Under the pieces are notes generated by a model. It made no database searches, was not told the DNA's origin, and saw nothing but the letters and a program-made list of their open reading frames with translations. The position numbers and the translations under genes were made by a program. This document shows positions 15,578-23,030 of a DNA stretch of 23,618 nucleotides, one piece after another. The DNA comes from Candidatus Puniceispirillum sp. (GTDB lineage Bacteria > Pseudomonadota > Alphaproteobacteria > Puniceispirillales > Puniceispirillaceae), in NCBI GenBank assembly GCA_016780525.1, contig JADHLR010000007.1, positions 1 to 23,618 of the forward strand. Direction: 5' to 3'. Within the stretch, counting starts at the first letter, position 1. Every line of letters begins with the position of its first letter.

Positions 15578-17386
15578 CTATTGTGTTTCATTTGCCACAG
15601 CCGCTCCGGGGATAAATATCCCGCCGGTTCCCGCCGCAAGGCTTGTCAGCGCCGGCGATGGCTGATTGAACCTTAACCGATAAATGCCAAGGTTTGATAT
15701 GACATTTTTGATATAATTACGGGTTTCACGGGCTGGCATCGATTCAACAAGCAGGAACGGATCATTCTGGTGATCGACTTTGCGAAGCCATTTGCGCAGA
15801 TTCCCGGGCCCCCCATTATATGCCGCCAGCAACCGCACCAGCGAATTTTCGATCAGGGGTTCATCAAGAAGATGCTGCAGATAGGTTTGCCCCAACCGCA
15901 AATTGACCGCCGGTTCAAACAATTCATGGCGCTTGCGGCCGCGATATCCGCGGTCTTTTGCAATGAATGAGGCGGTCGCCGGCATCAGCTGCATCAGGCC
16001 TGCCGCCTTGGCCCGGCTTTTTGCCCGCGGGTTGAATCCAGACTCCTGACGCGAAACCGCCCATACCAGCGCTTCATCAATGCTGAAATCCGCCTGAAAC
16101 ATTGGCTGCGGGTAAAGCGCGCCATACCAGCTTTTGCCAGTGTCTTTGCGGATAATTTCGGCGATTCTGAAAGATAATCCGGCCATGCCGTGCTCGGCCG
16201 CTAGCCGCATCGCGCTCAGTTTAAATTCATCCGGCATTTCCATCCACAAATAGCGCAATTCACGCTCGGCTGAATGGGTGTTGCCAATCTGCAACAGGCC
16301 AAACATGCGCTGCCCCCCCGGGCGCGCCGCAAGCCATGCAATAAACCGGCCATGCATCAGTGGCAAATCGAACGAAAGCGCAACTTTTTGCCCAAGCGCC
16401 TCGCGTGCCACAGCACCATAAAAACTGTCAATTTCCTGGGCGGCTATGGTCAGGTACTCAATCGATTTTGCCGCATTACCAGCCCGCAATTCCACACGAT
16501 GCGCCCAAAAGGCAGCGGCGCTGCGCCGCCCGGGCGACACTCCCGGCAAATCAACAAGGCTGCGGAAAAATTGTCCGGCCAGATCATATTGCGCACTGCG
16601 CCATGCGGCCAGCCCGCCAGCCCAATAGCCAAGCGAGGCGTCTGACTTACCAACACCAATCGCATGGCGGGCTTCGCGGATGGCTTTGGCATCAACACCA
16701 AAAATGAAATAGGCATGCGCAATTTCCGACCGCAACTGGCCTTCTTCGGCCTTTGTCAGATAGCGTCGGTTATCCGGGTTTTTCAGGACATCAAGGGCGC
16801 CGGTTGGCCAGCCACGACGAATGCTGCGGCGGACCTGACGCGCGACATTTGCTGTGCGGGACGGTGAGGCGCGCCCGGCCCGCGATGCTGGAATTTTGGC
16901 CACATATCCATAGAGACCAGCATAGCCATAGCCATTTAGATATCCCGGTTTCGGGCTTTTCGGATCTCTTGTGTTTTTTGGCTTGCGGCGCTTGGCAAGC
17001 CAGAAAATGCGGCTGGCATCGGGATGGTCATTATATAATTTCAGCCAACCGGACAGTTCAGCATAGCTGGAACGCCAGGCGGTTGGGTGCAGGTAGCGCT
17101 GTGACAACAGATGGCCTTTTAACAGCGGATCCTGCAACCGGCCCATTTCGCGCGTGGCCTGTTTCATATTGCCCTGCTGCTGCAGCTCAAAAAGCCGGGT
17201 ATATTGTGCCACATCAAAATCGGATAATGGCGTTGGCAGCGTCGCTTTGGCAGGTGCAGCCAGCAGCGATAGCATGATCAGGCTGGCTAATAACGCCATG
17301 CCGCGCCGCGCCTTCTGAAAAAAAACCGCAACAGATGCGCGCAATATCTGCCGCCATAGCCCGGTTATTTTATTATGTCTCATCAT
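15578..17386 (-). CDS. slt: Soluble lytic murein transglycosylase (Slt70 type)
   Basis: A 602-residue periplasmic lytic transglycosylase that cleaves peptidoglycan glycan strands to 1,6-anhydro ends. The N-terminus has a long basic region ending KARRG, a hydrophobic core (MALLASLIMLSLLAAP) and a likely signal-peptidase site after AKA (residue 48). A helical, TPR-like superhelix of about 380 residues follows. The C-terminal SLT domain has the catalytic Glu448 in SRQESGFNP, then KAAGLMQLMPATA and LAAYNGGPGNLRKW. Length is close to E. coli Slt70 (645). Two tandem ATGs (17386 and 17383) are possible starts. An ATG at residue 30 would give a signal peptide with almost no basic region, so it is less likely. 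The upstream 137 bp to udg is largely short tandem repeats. Confidence 0.94.
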   Translation of the reverse strand: MMRHNKITGLWRQILRASVAVFFQKARRGMALLASLIMLSLLAAPAKATLPTPLSDFDVAQYTRLFELQQQGNMKQATREMGRLQDPLLKGHLLSQRYLHPTAWRSSYAELSGWLKLYNDHPDASRIFWLAKRRKPKNTRDPKSPKPGYLNGYGYAGLYGYVAKIPASRAGRASPSRTANVARQVRRSIRRGWPTGALDVLKNPDNRRYLTKAEEGQLRSEIAHAYFIFGVDAKAIREARHAIGVGKSDASLGYWAGGLAAWRSAQYDLAGQFFRSLVDLPGVSPGRRSAAAFWAHRVELRAGNAAKSIEYLTIAAQEIDSFYGAVAREALGQKVALSFDLPLMHGRFIAWLAARPGGQRMFGLLQIGNTHSAERELRYLWMEMPDEFKLSAMRLAAEHGMAGLSFRIAEIIRKDTGKSWYGALYPQPMFQADFSIDEALVWAVSRQESGFNPRAKSRAKAAGLMQLMPATASFIAKDRGYRGRKRHELFEPAVNLRLGQTYLQHLLDEPLIENSLVRLLAAYNGGPGNLRKWLRKVDHQNDPFLLVESMPARETRNYIKNVISNLGIYRLRFNQPSPALTSLAAGTGGIFIPGAAVANETQ

Positions 17387-17387
17387 T

Positions 17388-17424
17388 CAATATCCGCTGC
17401 CAATATCCGCTGCCAATATCGGCG
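17388..17424. repeat. 13-bp tandem repeat immediately upstream of slt
   Basis: Two perfect copies of CAATATCCGCTGC (17388-17400 and 17401-17413) are followed by a third, partial copy with one change (CAATATCGGCG, 17414-17424). The array begins 2 bp from the slt start codon, so it forms the leader and ribosome-binding region. The minus-strand unit ends in GGATATTG, and no better Shine-Dalgarno is seen. Confidence 0.9.
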
Positions 17425-17481
17425 TAATGTAAAGGTTCAATTTGGTACGCTGCTATATAGTGATTTGCAATCATTTTGCAT

Positions 17482-17516
17482 GTTTCAAGTTTCATGTTTT
17501 ATGTTTCATGTTTTAT
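17482..17516. repeat. 14-bp tandem repeat downstream of udg
   Basis: Two perfect adjacent copies of GTTTCATGTTTTAT (17489-17502 and 17503-17516) are preceded by a partial copy GTTTCAA (17482-17488). The array starts 7 bp past the udg stop on the minus strand. It is unrelated in sequence to the 13-bp array less than 100 bp away. Confidence 0.9.
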
Positions 17517-17523
17517 CAGGGCG

Positions 17524-18339
17524 CTAAGCCAGCGTCGTGGGTGCCGGCGTGGCAAGCCGCCGATAAAGACCGAGCCAATCATCAAAAGCCAGACGTTTTT
17601 GCGCCGGCGACCGGGTCAGATAACTTGGATGCAAGCTGGCCATGGTGGGACGCATTATCCCATCACCATAGTCAATATCATGCCAGCGCCCGCGCAATTT
17701 CAAAATATTATCACCCTTATTCAAAATGACTTTCGCCGGGGCGCCGCCAAGAACAAGAACCAGCTCGGGGTTTGCCAACTGCACATGCCGAAATAAAAAT
17801 GGCAATAGCATGTCGGTTTCTTCGGCTGTCGGCGTGCGATTGCCGGGCGGGCGCCATGGCAGGAAATTGGTCAGATAAACACCACTGCGGTCGAGACCAA
17901 TACTGGCCATCATCCGGTCAAGAAACTGACCGGCGGCACCGACAAATGGCACCCCAAGCCGATCTTCATCACGGCCTGGCACCTCGCCAATGATCATCAG
18001 CCGTGCCCCGGCATTCCCATCGGCAAAACACATTGCACTGGCCGTATGTTTAAGCGGACAGGCTTCAAGCTGCTCAAGTGCCGCCGCCAAATCTGCAAGG
18101 CTGGTCAGATGATCAAGTGTTTTTTGTGACGGCGGGTGATCTGATGCTGTCGCTGGCAACCCATCAGCCATCGTTGTCGCAGTTTTCGCTTGTGGACGTG
18201 CGCCAGAGATGACATCAGCCGGGCTAGATCCGGCGGGCTCATCTGCGGGGGTGTCAAGCACCGCCTCATCAGCCCCCATTGCAACCTGCCAGGCTAGCAT
18301 GGCGAGAAGTTGCTGTTGATTAAACTGCTGCGGTGTCAT
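17524..18339 (-). CDS. Uracil-DNA glycosylase, family-4-like
   Basis: A 271-residue uracil-DNA glycosylase of the family-4 superfamily branch, expected to remove uracil from DNA. The catalytic motif 1 region is GEVPGRDEDRLGVPFVGAAGQFL (about residues 118-140). RPPGNRTPTAEE and VLVLGGAPAKVIL follow, and motif 2 is HPSYLTR. Classical family-4 enzymes bind a 4Fe-4S cluster through four cysteines. Here only Cys94 in EACPLK occupies one of those places. The other three sites hold Leu91, Trp (in LPWRPP) and a non-Cys residue before LPFL. As I recall, related alphaproteobacterial proteins share part of this loss. The start ATG at 18339 (MTPQQF) matches relatives. An ATG at 18402 would add 21 untypical residues and has no ribosome site. 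The low-complexity stretch after residue 25 is a linker. Confidence 0.88.
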   Translation of the reverse strand: MTPQQFNQQQLLAMLAWQVAMGADEAVLDTPADEPAGSSPADVISGARPQAKTATTMADGLPATASDHPPSQKTLDHLTSLADLAAALEQLEACPLKHTASAMCFADGNAGARLMIIGEVPGRDEDRLGVPFVGAAGQFLDRMMASIGLDRSGVYLTNFLPWRPPGNRTPTAEETDMLLPFLFRHVQLANPELVLVLGGAPAKVILNKGDNILKLRGRWHDIDYGDGIMRPTMASLHPSYLTRSPAQKRLAFDDWLGLYRRLATPAPTTLA

Positions 18340-18426
18340 ACAAAAATCCGTCGAATTTTGGTTGGCTTGGGCTGATCTCAATAAGCAGACTAATGGTCGC
18401 ATGGCAGGAAAATTTTAGCAATTATC

Positions 18427-18455
18427 TTGAAGCAGAAAACAAGCCTGCATATGGT
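18427..18455 (+). promoter_or_regulatory. Candidate etfD promoter
   Basis: TTGAAG (18427-18432) and TATGGT (18450-18455) are 17 bp apart, 76 bp before the etfD start. Each matches consensus at 4 of 6 positions, so this is a modest prediction for the etfD-TPR-ispE unit. Confidence 0.35.
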
Positions 18456-18530
18456 GGTCGAGGGTATGTTCGGATAGGGTGACAATGCAGACGATCGGCA
18501 GCAGGGCGCAGCATAGGGGGTAGAGGCTCA

Positions 18531-20165
18531 ATGGAACGTGAAATAATGGAATTTGATGTTGTTGTGGTTGGTGGTGGGCCTTCTGGACTGTCAGCTGCGA
18601 TCCGCTTAAAACAGCTGGCGGCTGAGGCTGGCCAGACTATTGAGGTCTGTCTGATCGAAAAAGGCAGCGAAATCGGCGCACATATTCTATCCGGGGCGGT
18701 TCTGGAACCGCGCAGCCTGAACGAGCTGATCCCGGATTGGCAAGAGCGCAATGCCCCACTTGATACGCCGGTCACGGCCGACAAATTCATGTTTTTGACA
18801 GAAACATCAGCGATCCGTATGCCGACCCCGCCAAGCATGAATAATCATGGCAACTATATTATTTCGCTTGGCAATTTTTGTCGCTGGCTTGGTGAACAGG
18901 CCGAGGCGCTTGGTGTTGAAATTTACCCGGGCTTTCCAGCCGCCGAGGTGCTGTATGATGACAATGGCGCGGTCAAAGGCATCGCCACCGGCGATATGGG
19001 CATAGGCAAGGATGGCACACCCACCGACAGCTATATGCGCGGCATGGAACTGCATGCTAAACAGACGATTTTTGCTGAAGGCTGTCGTGGCCATTTAACC
19101 AAAACATTATTCGAAAAATTTGACCTTCGTGAAGGCAAAGACCCGCAGACATTTGCCATTGGTATTAAAGAATTGTGGGATATTGACCCGGAAAAATCGA
19201 AACCCGGCCTGGCCTGGCATTCGGTTGGCTGGCCACTGGCGAGCGATACTTATGGCGGGTCATTTTTATATCATCTTAATGGCAATCAGGTGGCTGTTGG
19301 CTATGTTGTCGGGCTGGATTACAGCAACCCGCATCTGTCCCCATTTGAAGAGTTTCAACGGTTCAAAACACATCCAGCCGTCCGCGATGTGTTTGCCGGG
19401 GGGCGGCGCGTATCTTATGGCGCCCGGGCGCTGAATGAGGGGGGCTTTCAGTCGGTTCCCAAGCTTACATTCCCCGGCGGTTGCCTTGTTGGCTGCACCG
19501 CTGGATTTTTGAATGTGCCGAAAATCAAAGGCACCCACACCGCGATGAAATCCGGCATGACAGCGGCCGAAGCTGTTTTTGAGTCACTTGGATCAATGCA
19601 GGCTGGCCATGAACCGGCCAGCTATGCGGATAAGCTGCAAAAAAGCTGGCTTTGGTCAGAATTATATAAAGTCCGCAATATTCGTCCCGGCTTTGCCAAG
19701 GGTTTGTGGCTGGGGCTGGCCTATGCGGCGATTGATACCTATCTGTTTTTCGGTCGGGCACCCTGGACATTGCGCCACCACGCCGATCATCTGGCGTTGA
19801 AAAAAGCCAGTGACGCGCCAAAAATAGATTATCCAAAGCCAGATGGTGTGGTCAGTTTTGATCGTAATTCGTCAGTCTTTCTGTCGGGCACCAATCATGA
19901 AGAAAACCAGCCAGCGCATCTGACGCTGAAAGATGCCACCGTGCCGATTACGCATAATCTGGCGCTCTATGATTCGCCAGAGCAACGCTATTGCCCGGCC
20001 GGGGTTTATGAAATCGTGCGTAATGACGATGGCAGCGAACCAAAATTACAAATCAACGCGCAAAACTGTGTTCATTGCAAAACTTGTGATATTAAAGACC
20101 CAACACAAAATATTGTTTGGGTCAGCCCGGAAGGTGGTGGCGGGCCAAACTATCCAAACATGTGA
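18531..20165 (+). CDS. etfD: Electron transfer flavoprotein-ubiquinone oxidoreductase
   Basis: A 544-residue membrane-associated flavoprotein that passes electrons from reduced electron transfer flavoprotein to ubiquinone, joining acyl-CoA and amine or amino-acid dehydrogenases to the respiratory chain. The FAD motif GGGPSG is at residues 14-19, followed by IEKGSEIGAHILSGAVLEPRSLNELIPDW, nearly diagnostic of ETF-QO. GLWLGLAYAAIDTYLFFGRAPW is the likely membrane-contact region. The C-terminus binds a 4Fe-4S cluster through Cys in YCPAGVYEI and the trio in CVHCKTC. It ends GGGGPNYPNM, the usual family ending. AGGGGGTAGAGG precedes ATG 18531; a second in-frame ATG three codons on is possible. 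etfA and etfB are not in the window. The TPR gene follows 7 bp after the stop. Confidence 0.97.
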   Translation: MEREIMEFDVVVVGGGPSGLSAAIRLKQLAAEAGQTIEVCLIEKGSEIGAHILSGAVLEPRSLNELIPDWQERNAPLDTPVTADKFMFLTETSAIRMPTPPSMNNHGNYIISLGNFCRWLGEQAEALGVEIYPGFPAAEVLYDDNGAVKGIATGDMGIGKDGTPTDSYMRGMELHAKQTIFAEGCRGHLTKTLFEKFDLREGKDPQTFAIGIKELWDIDPEKSKPGLAWHSVGWPLASDTYGGSFLYHLNGNQVAVGYVVGLDYSNPHLSPFEEFQRFKTHPAVRDVFAGGRRVSYGARALNEGGFQSVPKLTFPGGCLVGCTAGFLNVPKIKGTHTAMKSGMTAAEAVFESLGSMQAGHEPASYADKLQKSWLWSELYKVRNIRPGFAKGLWLGLAYAAIDTYLFFGRAPWTLRHHADHLALKKASDAPKIDYPKPDGVVSFDRNSSVFLSGTNHEENQPAHLTLKDATVPITHNLALYDSPEQRYCPAGVYEIVRNDDGSEPKLQINAQNCVHCKTCDIKDPTQNIVWVSPEGGGGPNYPNM

Positions 20166-20175
20166 GGCCGTATTG
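20164..20175 (+). promoter_or_regulatory. Ribosome site and TTG start of the TPR lipoprotein gene
   Basis: GAGG (20164-20167) overlaps the etfD TGA stop region and lies 5 nt before TTG at 20173-20175. The only in-frame ATG codons upstream lie inside etfD, and the next downstream ATG is deep in the mature protein. TTG is therefore the best start. Confidence 0.55.
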
Positions 20176-21891
20176 CGACAGAGTAAGACAGACCACAACA
20201 GCCCCGTTCGGCGCAAAAAATCGTGGTCTGCTCTGATCTGGCTGCCGCTGTTTTTGTTTCCCACCGCATGCCAGACCCAACAGATAAGTTCCGGCCCGAC
20301 GGTGAGCGCGACCACTGCCAGACAAACGACAATAGATGCCGGGCATTTTCTGGCCGCGCGTCAGGCATCCTTCCTGAATGACGTCACAGCATCAGCCGGG
20401 TTTTTTCTGGCCGCGCTAGAGCAGGATGAACGCAACCCGGAACTATTACAGCAAAGTTTTGTGACGCAATATCGTGACGGCAATATTGATCTGGCAGCCG
20501 CATTGGCGAGCCAGCTTGAAGGCACAAATATCAAGGCACCATATGCTGTCGAGCCAGCCATCGCACAATCGATCAAAGCCGCTGACTGGGATGCGGTGAT
20601 TGTTTTATCCGATCAACTGGCCGAAGACGTCACCGCGACGCCGTTTGCCGGGGTGATTAAATCCTGGGCATTTACCGCGGCGGGGCGGGGTGATGCGGGT
20701 CTGGCGCATCTTGCCGAAACCAGCCTGCTGTTATCACAAGACAACAATGCCATGCCGCCTTATCTGCAGCTTCAGGTTGCGTTAATGGCAGAATATTTAG
20801 GGCATCAGCAAGAAGCCGTTGTTACCGCGACGCAGCTTGCCGAATCATCCGCCCTGCCAGCAAAAATAGCCCTGCAAACGGCCGGTATTTTGATACGCGG
20901 TAATCAGCATACGACAGCGCACAGCCTGCTCGAGAGTTTGCCCTATAGTTTTGAACGCAGCCAGATCAGCGCGGCGCGATTATTGCCGCCAGATGATATC
21001 GCGGCCTTTATTGCCAATGCCATTATCGATACCGCGCTGGCCTATCGCGACCCGCAATTTGTCATTATGGTGCCGGCACGTTTGCAGCTGGCACTGTATC
21101 TTGACCCACAAAATGATGCCGCGCGGTTTTTTCTGGCGCAATCATGGTTTGAACTTGGCCAATTTGACCGCGCCAGAACAGCACTGCTAGCGATTGATGA
21201 TGCCAGCCTCTGGGCCTTGCCCCGGATGCTGCTGCACAATGATATTGACATCAGAACAGATAATTTAGAAGCGGCAATTGAGCGGTTTGATGCGTATGTC
21301 ATGCGCCGCCCAAACAACGCCTATTTATATAAAGAGCTTGGCGATCTGTATCGTCGCCACGAACATTATGAACAGGCACGCGATAATTATTTGCAGGCAA
21401 AAGACGGCGGGTTTGACACCGCTACCCTATACCGCAATCTGGCGATTGCGCATGAAAGGCTCGATGAGGACGTCCAAGCCGAAGCTGGCTTCAAAGCCGC
21501 TTTGCAGCGCAACCCGAATGATCCTTTCACGCTGAATTATCTTGGCTATTGGTGGGCCGAATCCGGGCGCCATCTTGATCAGGCGATACAACTGATTGAG
21601 CAGGCTGTGCGGTTGCGGCCAAATAGCGGGTTTTTCGTCGACTCGCTTGGCTGGGTGCATTATCAGCTTGGCAATTATCAGCTTGCTGTTGAATTTTTGG
21701 AAAAAGCCACAATGCTGGAACCCGAAGATGCGTTGATCATATCGCATCTTGGCGATGCTTACTGGCAAACCGAACGCTATGCCGAGGCGCAGTTCAAATG
21801 GCGTTATGCCGCGCAACTGGCCGATGATGAGGATCTGCAGGCTGAATTGCAAACCAAGCTGGCATCCGGATTGGCCGCAACAGGGCAATGA
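20173..21891 (+). CDS. TPR-repeat lipoprotein
   Basis: A 572-residue tetratricopeptide-repeat protein. From the TTG start, the N-terminus has a basic segment (RRKK, residues 13-16), a hydrophobic core (SALIWLPLFLF) and Cys33 in FPTAC. That resembles a lipoprotein signal, although Pro at -3 is atypical for a lipobox. The C-terminal third carries clear TPR units from about residue 380 (YLYKELGDLYRRHEHYEQARDNY, TLYRNLAIAHERL, PFTLNYLGYWWAESG, FFVDSLGWVHYQLGNYQLAVEFLEKA, SHLGDAYWQTERYAEAQFKW). The preceding 300 residues look helical and may be degenerate repeats. Such proteins act as scaffolds, often for envelope assembly; no specific partner can be named. Genes of this kind directly upstream of ispE are common in alphaproteobacteria as I recall. 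It is coupled to etfD (7 bp) and ispE (4 bp). Confidence 0.85.
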   Translation: MRQSKTDHNSPVRRKKSWSALIWLPLFLFPTACQTQQISSGPTVSATTARQTTIDAGHFLAARQASFLNDVTASAGFFLAALEQDERNPELLQQSFVTQYRDGNIDLAAALASQLEGTNIKAPYAVEPAIAQSIKAADWDAVIVLSDQLAEDVTATPFAGVIKSWAFTAAGRGDAGLAHLAETSLLLSQDNNAMPPYLQLQVALMAEYLGHQQEAVVTATQLAESSALPAKIALQTAGILIRGNQHTTAHSLLESLPYSFERSQISAARLLPPDDIAAFIANAIIDTALAYRDPQFVIMVPARLQLALYLDPQNDAARFFLAQSWFELGQFDRARTALLAIDDASLWALPRMLLHNDIDIRTDNLEAAIERFDAYVMRRPNNAYLYKELGDLYRRHEHYEQARDNYLQAKDGGFDTATLYRNLAIAHERLDEDVQAEAGFKAALQRNPNDPFTLNYLGYWWAESGRHLDQAIQLIEQAVRLRPNSGFFVDSLGWVHYQLGNYQLAVEFLEKATMLEPEDALIISHLGDAYWQTERYAEAQFKWRYAAQLADDEDLQAELQTKLASGLAATGQ

Positions 21892-21895
21892 AGCG

Positions 21896-22777
21896 ATGAT
21901 CGAATTATTGGCACCGGCCAAGGTCAATTTATGTTTGCGGGTTTTTGGAAAAACCGACAGCGGCCTGCATAATCTTGATTCGATTGTGGTGTTTTGCCAG
22001 TTCGGTGACAAGATCCGGATGCGGCTGGCCGAAAAAGACTCTGTTGCTATCAGCGGGCCGTTTGCGCCGATGCTGGCCGCCACCAAAAGCGGGGATAATC
22101 TGGTAAGCACAGCACGGGATGCTTTTCGTGATAATGTTCGTAACAATGGTGGAAAATGCGGGCCGGTTGCCATTCACCTTGAAAAACATATTCCGGTCGG
22201 GGCCGGGCTGGGGGGTGGCTCGGCCGACGCCGCCGCGGTATTACGCGGGTTGAACACGCTGGCGACGACACCATTGCCGCATGAAACCCTATTTGCCCTT
22301 GCCGCAAATCTTGGATCTGACGTACCGGTGTGTCTCGCCGCGACGCCGCACCGGATCACCGGCACCGGTGAGGCTATTCATCAGCTTGACGACATCCATG
22401 CGGGCACCCTGCTTTTGGTCAATCCGCTTGTGCCCTTATCGACCGCCGCGGTTTTTAAACAATTGGCACCACCTTATAATCAGGCCTTGCCCGAGATTAC
22501 CGAGAATGATGCTGTCCGCTTATCCGGATATGGCAATGATCTGGAGGCTGTTGCGACGCGGCTGGTGCCGGAAATCACCGATATATTGCAGCGTTTTCGC
22601 CGGATGCCGTCCTGTCATGCCGCACAAATGTCGGGAAGCGGCGCCAGTTGCTTTGGCATTTTTGATGATTTAGCTGAGGCCACAGCCGCCTGCGCAGAAT
22701 TTCAGCAAGCCGGATATTGGACAAAACCAACCAGATTATCGCCGGCAGACACGCCGACTGATGGCATTTCACCATGA
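21896..22777 (+). CDS. ispE: 4-diphosphocytidyl-2-C-methyl-D-erythritol kinase
   Basis: A 293-residue GHMP-family kinase of the non-mevalonate (MEP) isoprenoid pathway, which phosphorylates CDP-methylerythritol with ATP. The N-terminus APAKVNLCLRV contains the conserved Lys9. The glycine-rich ATP loop is PVGAGLGGGSADAAA (about residue 100). The catalytic Asp142 is in LGSDVPVCL, and the C-terminal motif is MSGSGASCFGIF. Length fits the family (about 280-300). The frame is open 49 codons upstream, but ATG 21896 gives the standard N-terminus and sits 4 bp after the TPR stop, so translation is probably coupled. No strong Shine-Dalgarno is seen. Confidence 0.97.
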   Translation: MIELLAPAKVNLCLRVFGKTDSGLHNLDSIVVFCQFGDKIRMRLAEKDSVAISGPFAPMLAATKSGDNLVSTARDAFRDNVRNNGGKCGPVAIHLEKHIPVGAGLGGGSADAAAVLRGLNTLATTPLPHETLFALAANLGSDVPVCLAATPHRITGTGEAIHQLDDIHAGTLLLVNPLVPLSTAAVFKQLAPPYNQALPEITENDAVRLSGYGNDLEAVATRLVPEITDILQRFRRMPSCHAAQMSGSGASCFGIFDDLAEATAACAEFQQAGYWTKPTRLSPADTPTDGISP

Positions 22778-22836
22778 TCTGCCTCAGCATTCGGCAAATA
22801 AGCCGCATTTTGCGGGTGATCGCGGCAAGAACAGGC

Positions 22837-22865
22837 TTGATTGCACGAGACTTGCTCGCTAAATT
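22837..22865 (+). promoter_or_regulatory. Candidate promoter of tRNA-Gln
   Basis: TTGATT (22837-22842) and TAAATT (22860-22865) are separated by 17 bp. The -10 ends 17 nt before the mature tRNA 5' end, a normal distance for a tRNA gene. Confidence 0.45.
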
Positions 22866-22882
22866 GCAGCTTCCAATCGGAT

Positions 22883-22957
22883 TGGGGCGTGGCCAAGTGG
22901 TAAGGCATCGGTTTTTGGTATCGTGTATCGTAGGTTCGAATCCTACCGCCCCAGCCA
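22883..22957 (+). tRNA. tRNA-Gln (anticodon UUG)
   Basis: A full cloverleaf can be drawn. The acceptor stem pairs TGGGGCG (22883-22889) with CGCCCCA (22947-22953), including the U1-A72 pair characteristic of tRNA-Gln. The D-arm contains CCAAGTGGTAAGG. The anticodon loop TTTTGGT (22913-22919) carries TTG at 22915-22917. The T-arm is GTAGG-TTCGAAT-CCTAC. The discriminator G and CCA end are encoded in the DNA. The outermost anticodon-stem pair is T27 against T43, a mismatch, and the next-to-loop region has a G-T pair. Confidence 0.97.
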
Positions 22958-22964
22958 TCTTTTC

Positions 22965-22986
22965 ATATAAGACTTTATATAAGATT
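22965..22986 (+). repeat. 12-bp tandem duplication after tRNA-Gln
   Basis: ATATAAGACTT (22965-22975) and ATATAAGATTG (22977-22987) are near-copies with a 12-bp period, an AT-rich pair between the tRNA and the next gene. It is too short to be certain. Confidence 0.4.
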
Positions 22987-23030
22987 GCGCATAACACACC
23001 GCATCTTCCGCAAGCTAGGGCTATTCAATC

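Noticed and set aside
12868..17516. Possible CRISPR array from the tandem repeats
   Set aside because: The units are contiguous without spacers, differ from place to place, and no cas genes are present.
12908..17527. Shared TTAGCGCCCT at 12908, 12925 and on the minus strand over the udg stop (17518-17527)
   Set aside because: The third copy is partly coding and a 10-mer match can arise by chance at this scale; not enough for a dispersed element.
19933..20172. In-frame upstream extension of the TPR protein
   Set aside because: It overlaps the conserved C-terminus of etfD in another frame and would bury the signal peptide; the TTG at 20173 with a ribosome site fits better.
21427..22173. Minus-strand ORF of 248 codons
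   Set aside because: It is antisense to both the TPR gene and ispE, which are well supported; no family resemblance.
22575..22997. Minus-strand ORF of 140 codons containing GAVGFEPTIHDTKNRCLTTWPRP
   Set aside because: This peptide is the well-known false translation of a tRNA gene; it reads through the complement of tRNA-Gln and the end of ispE.
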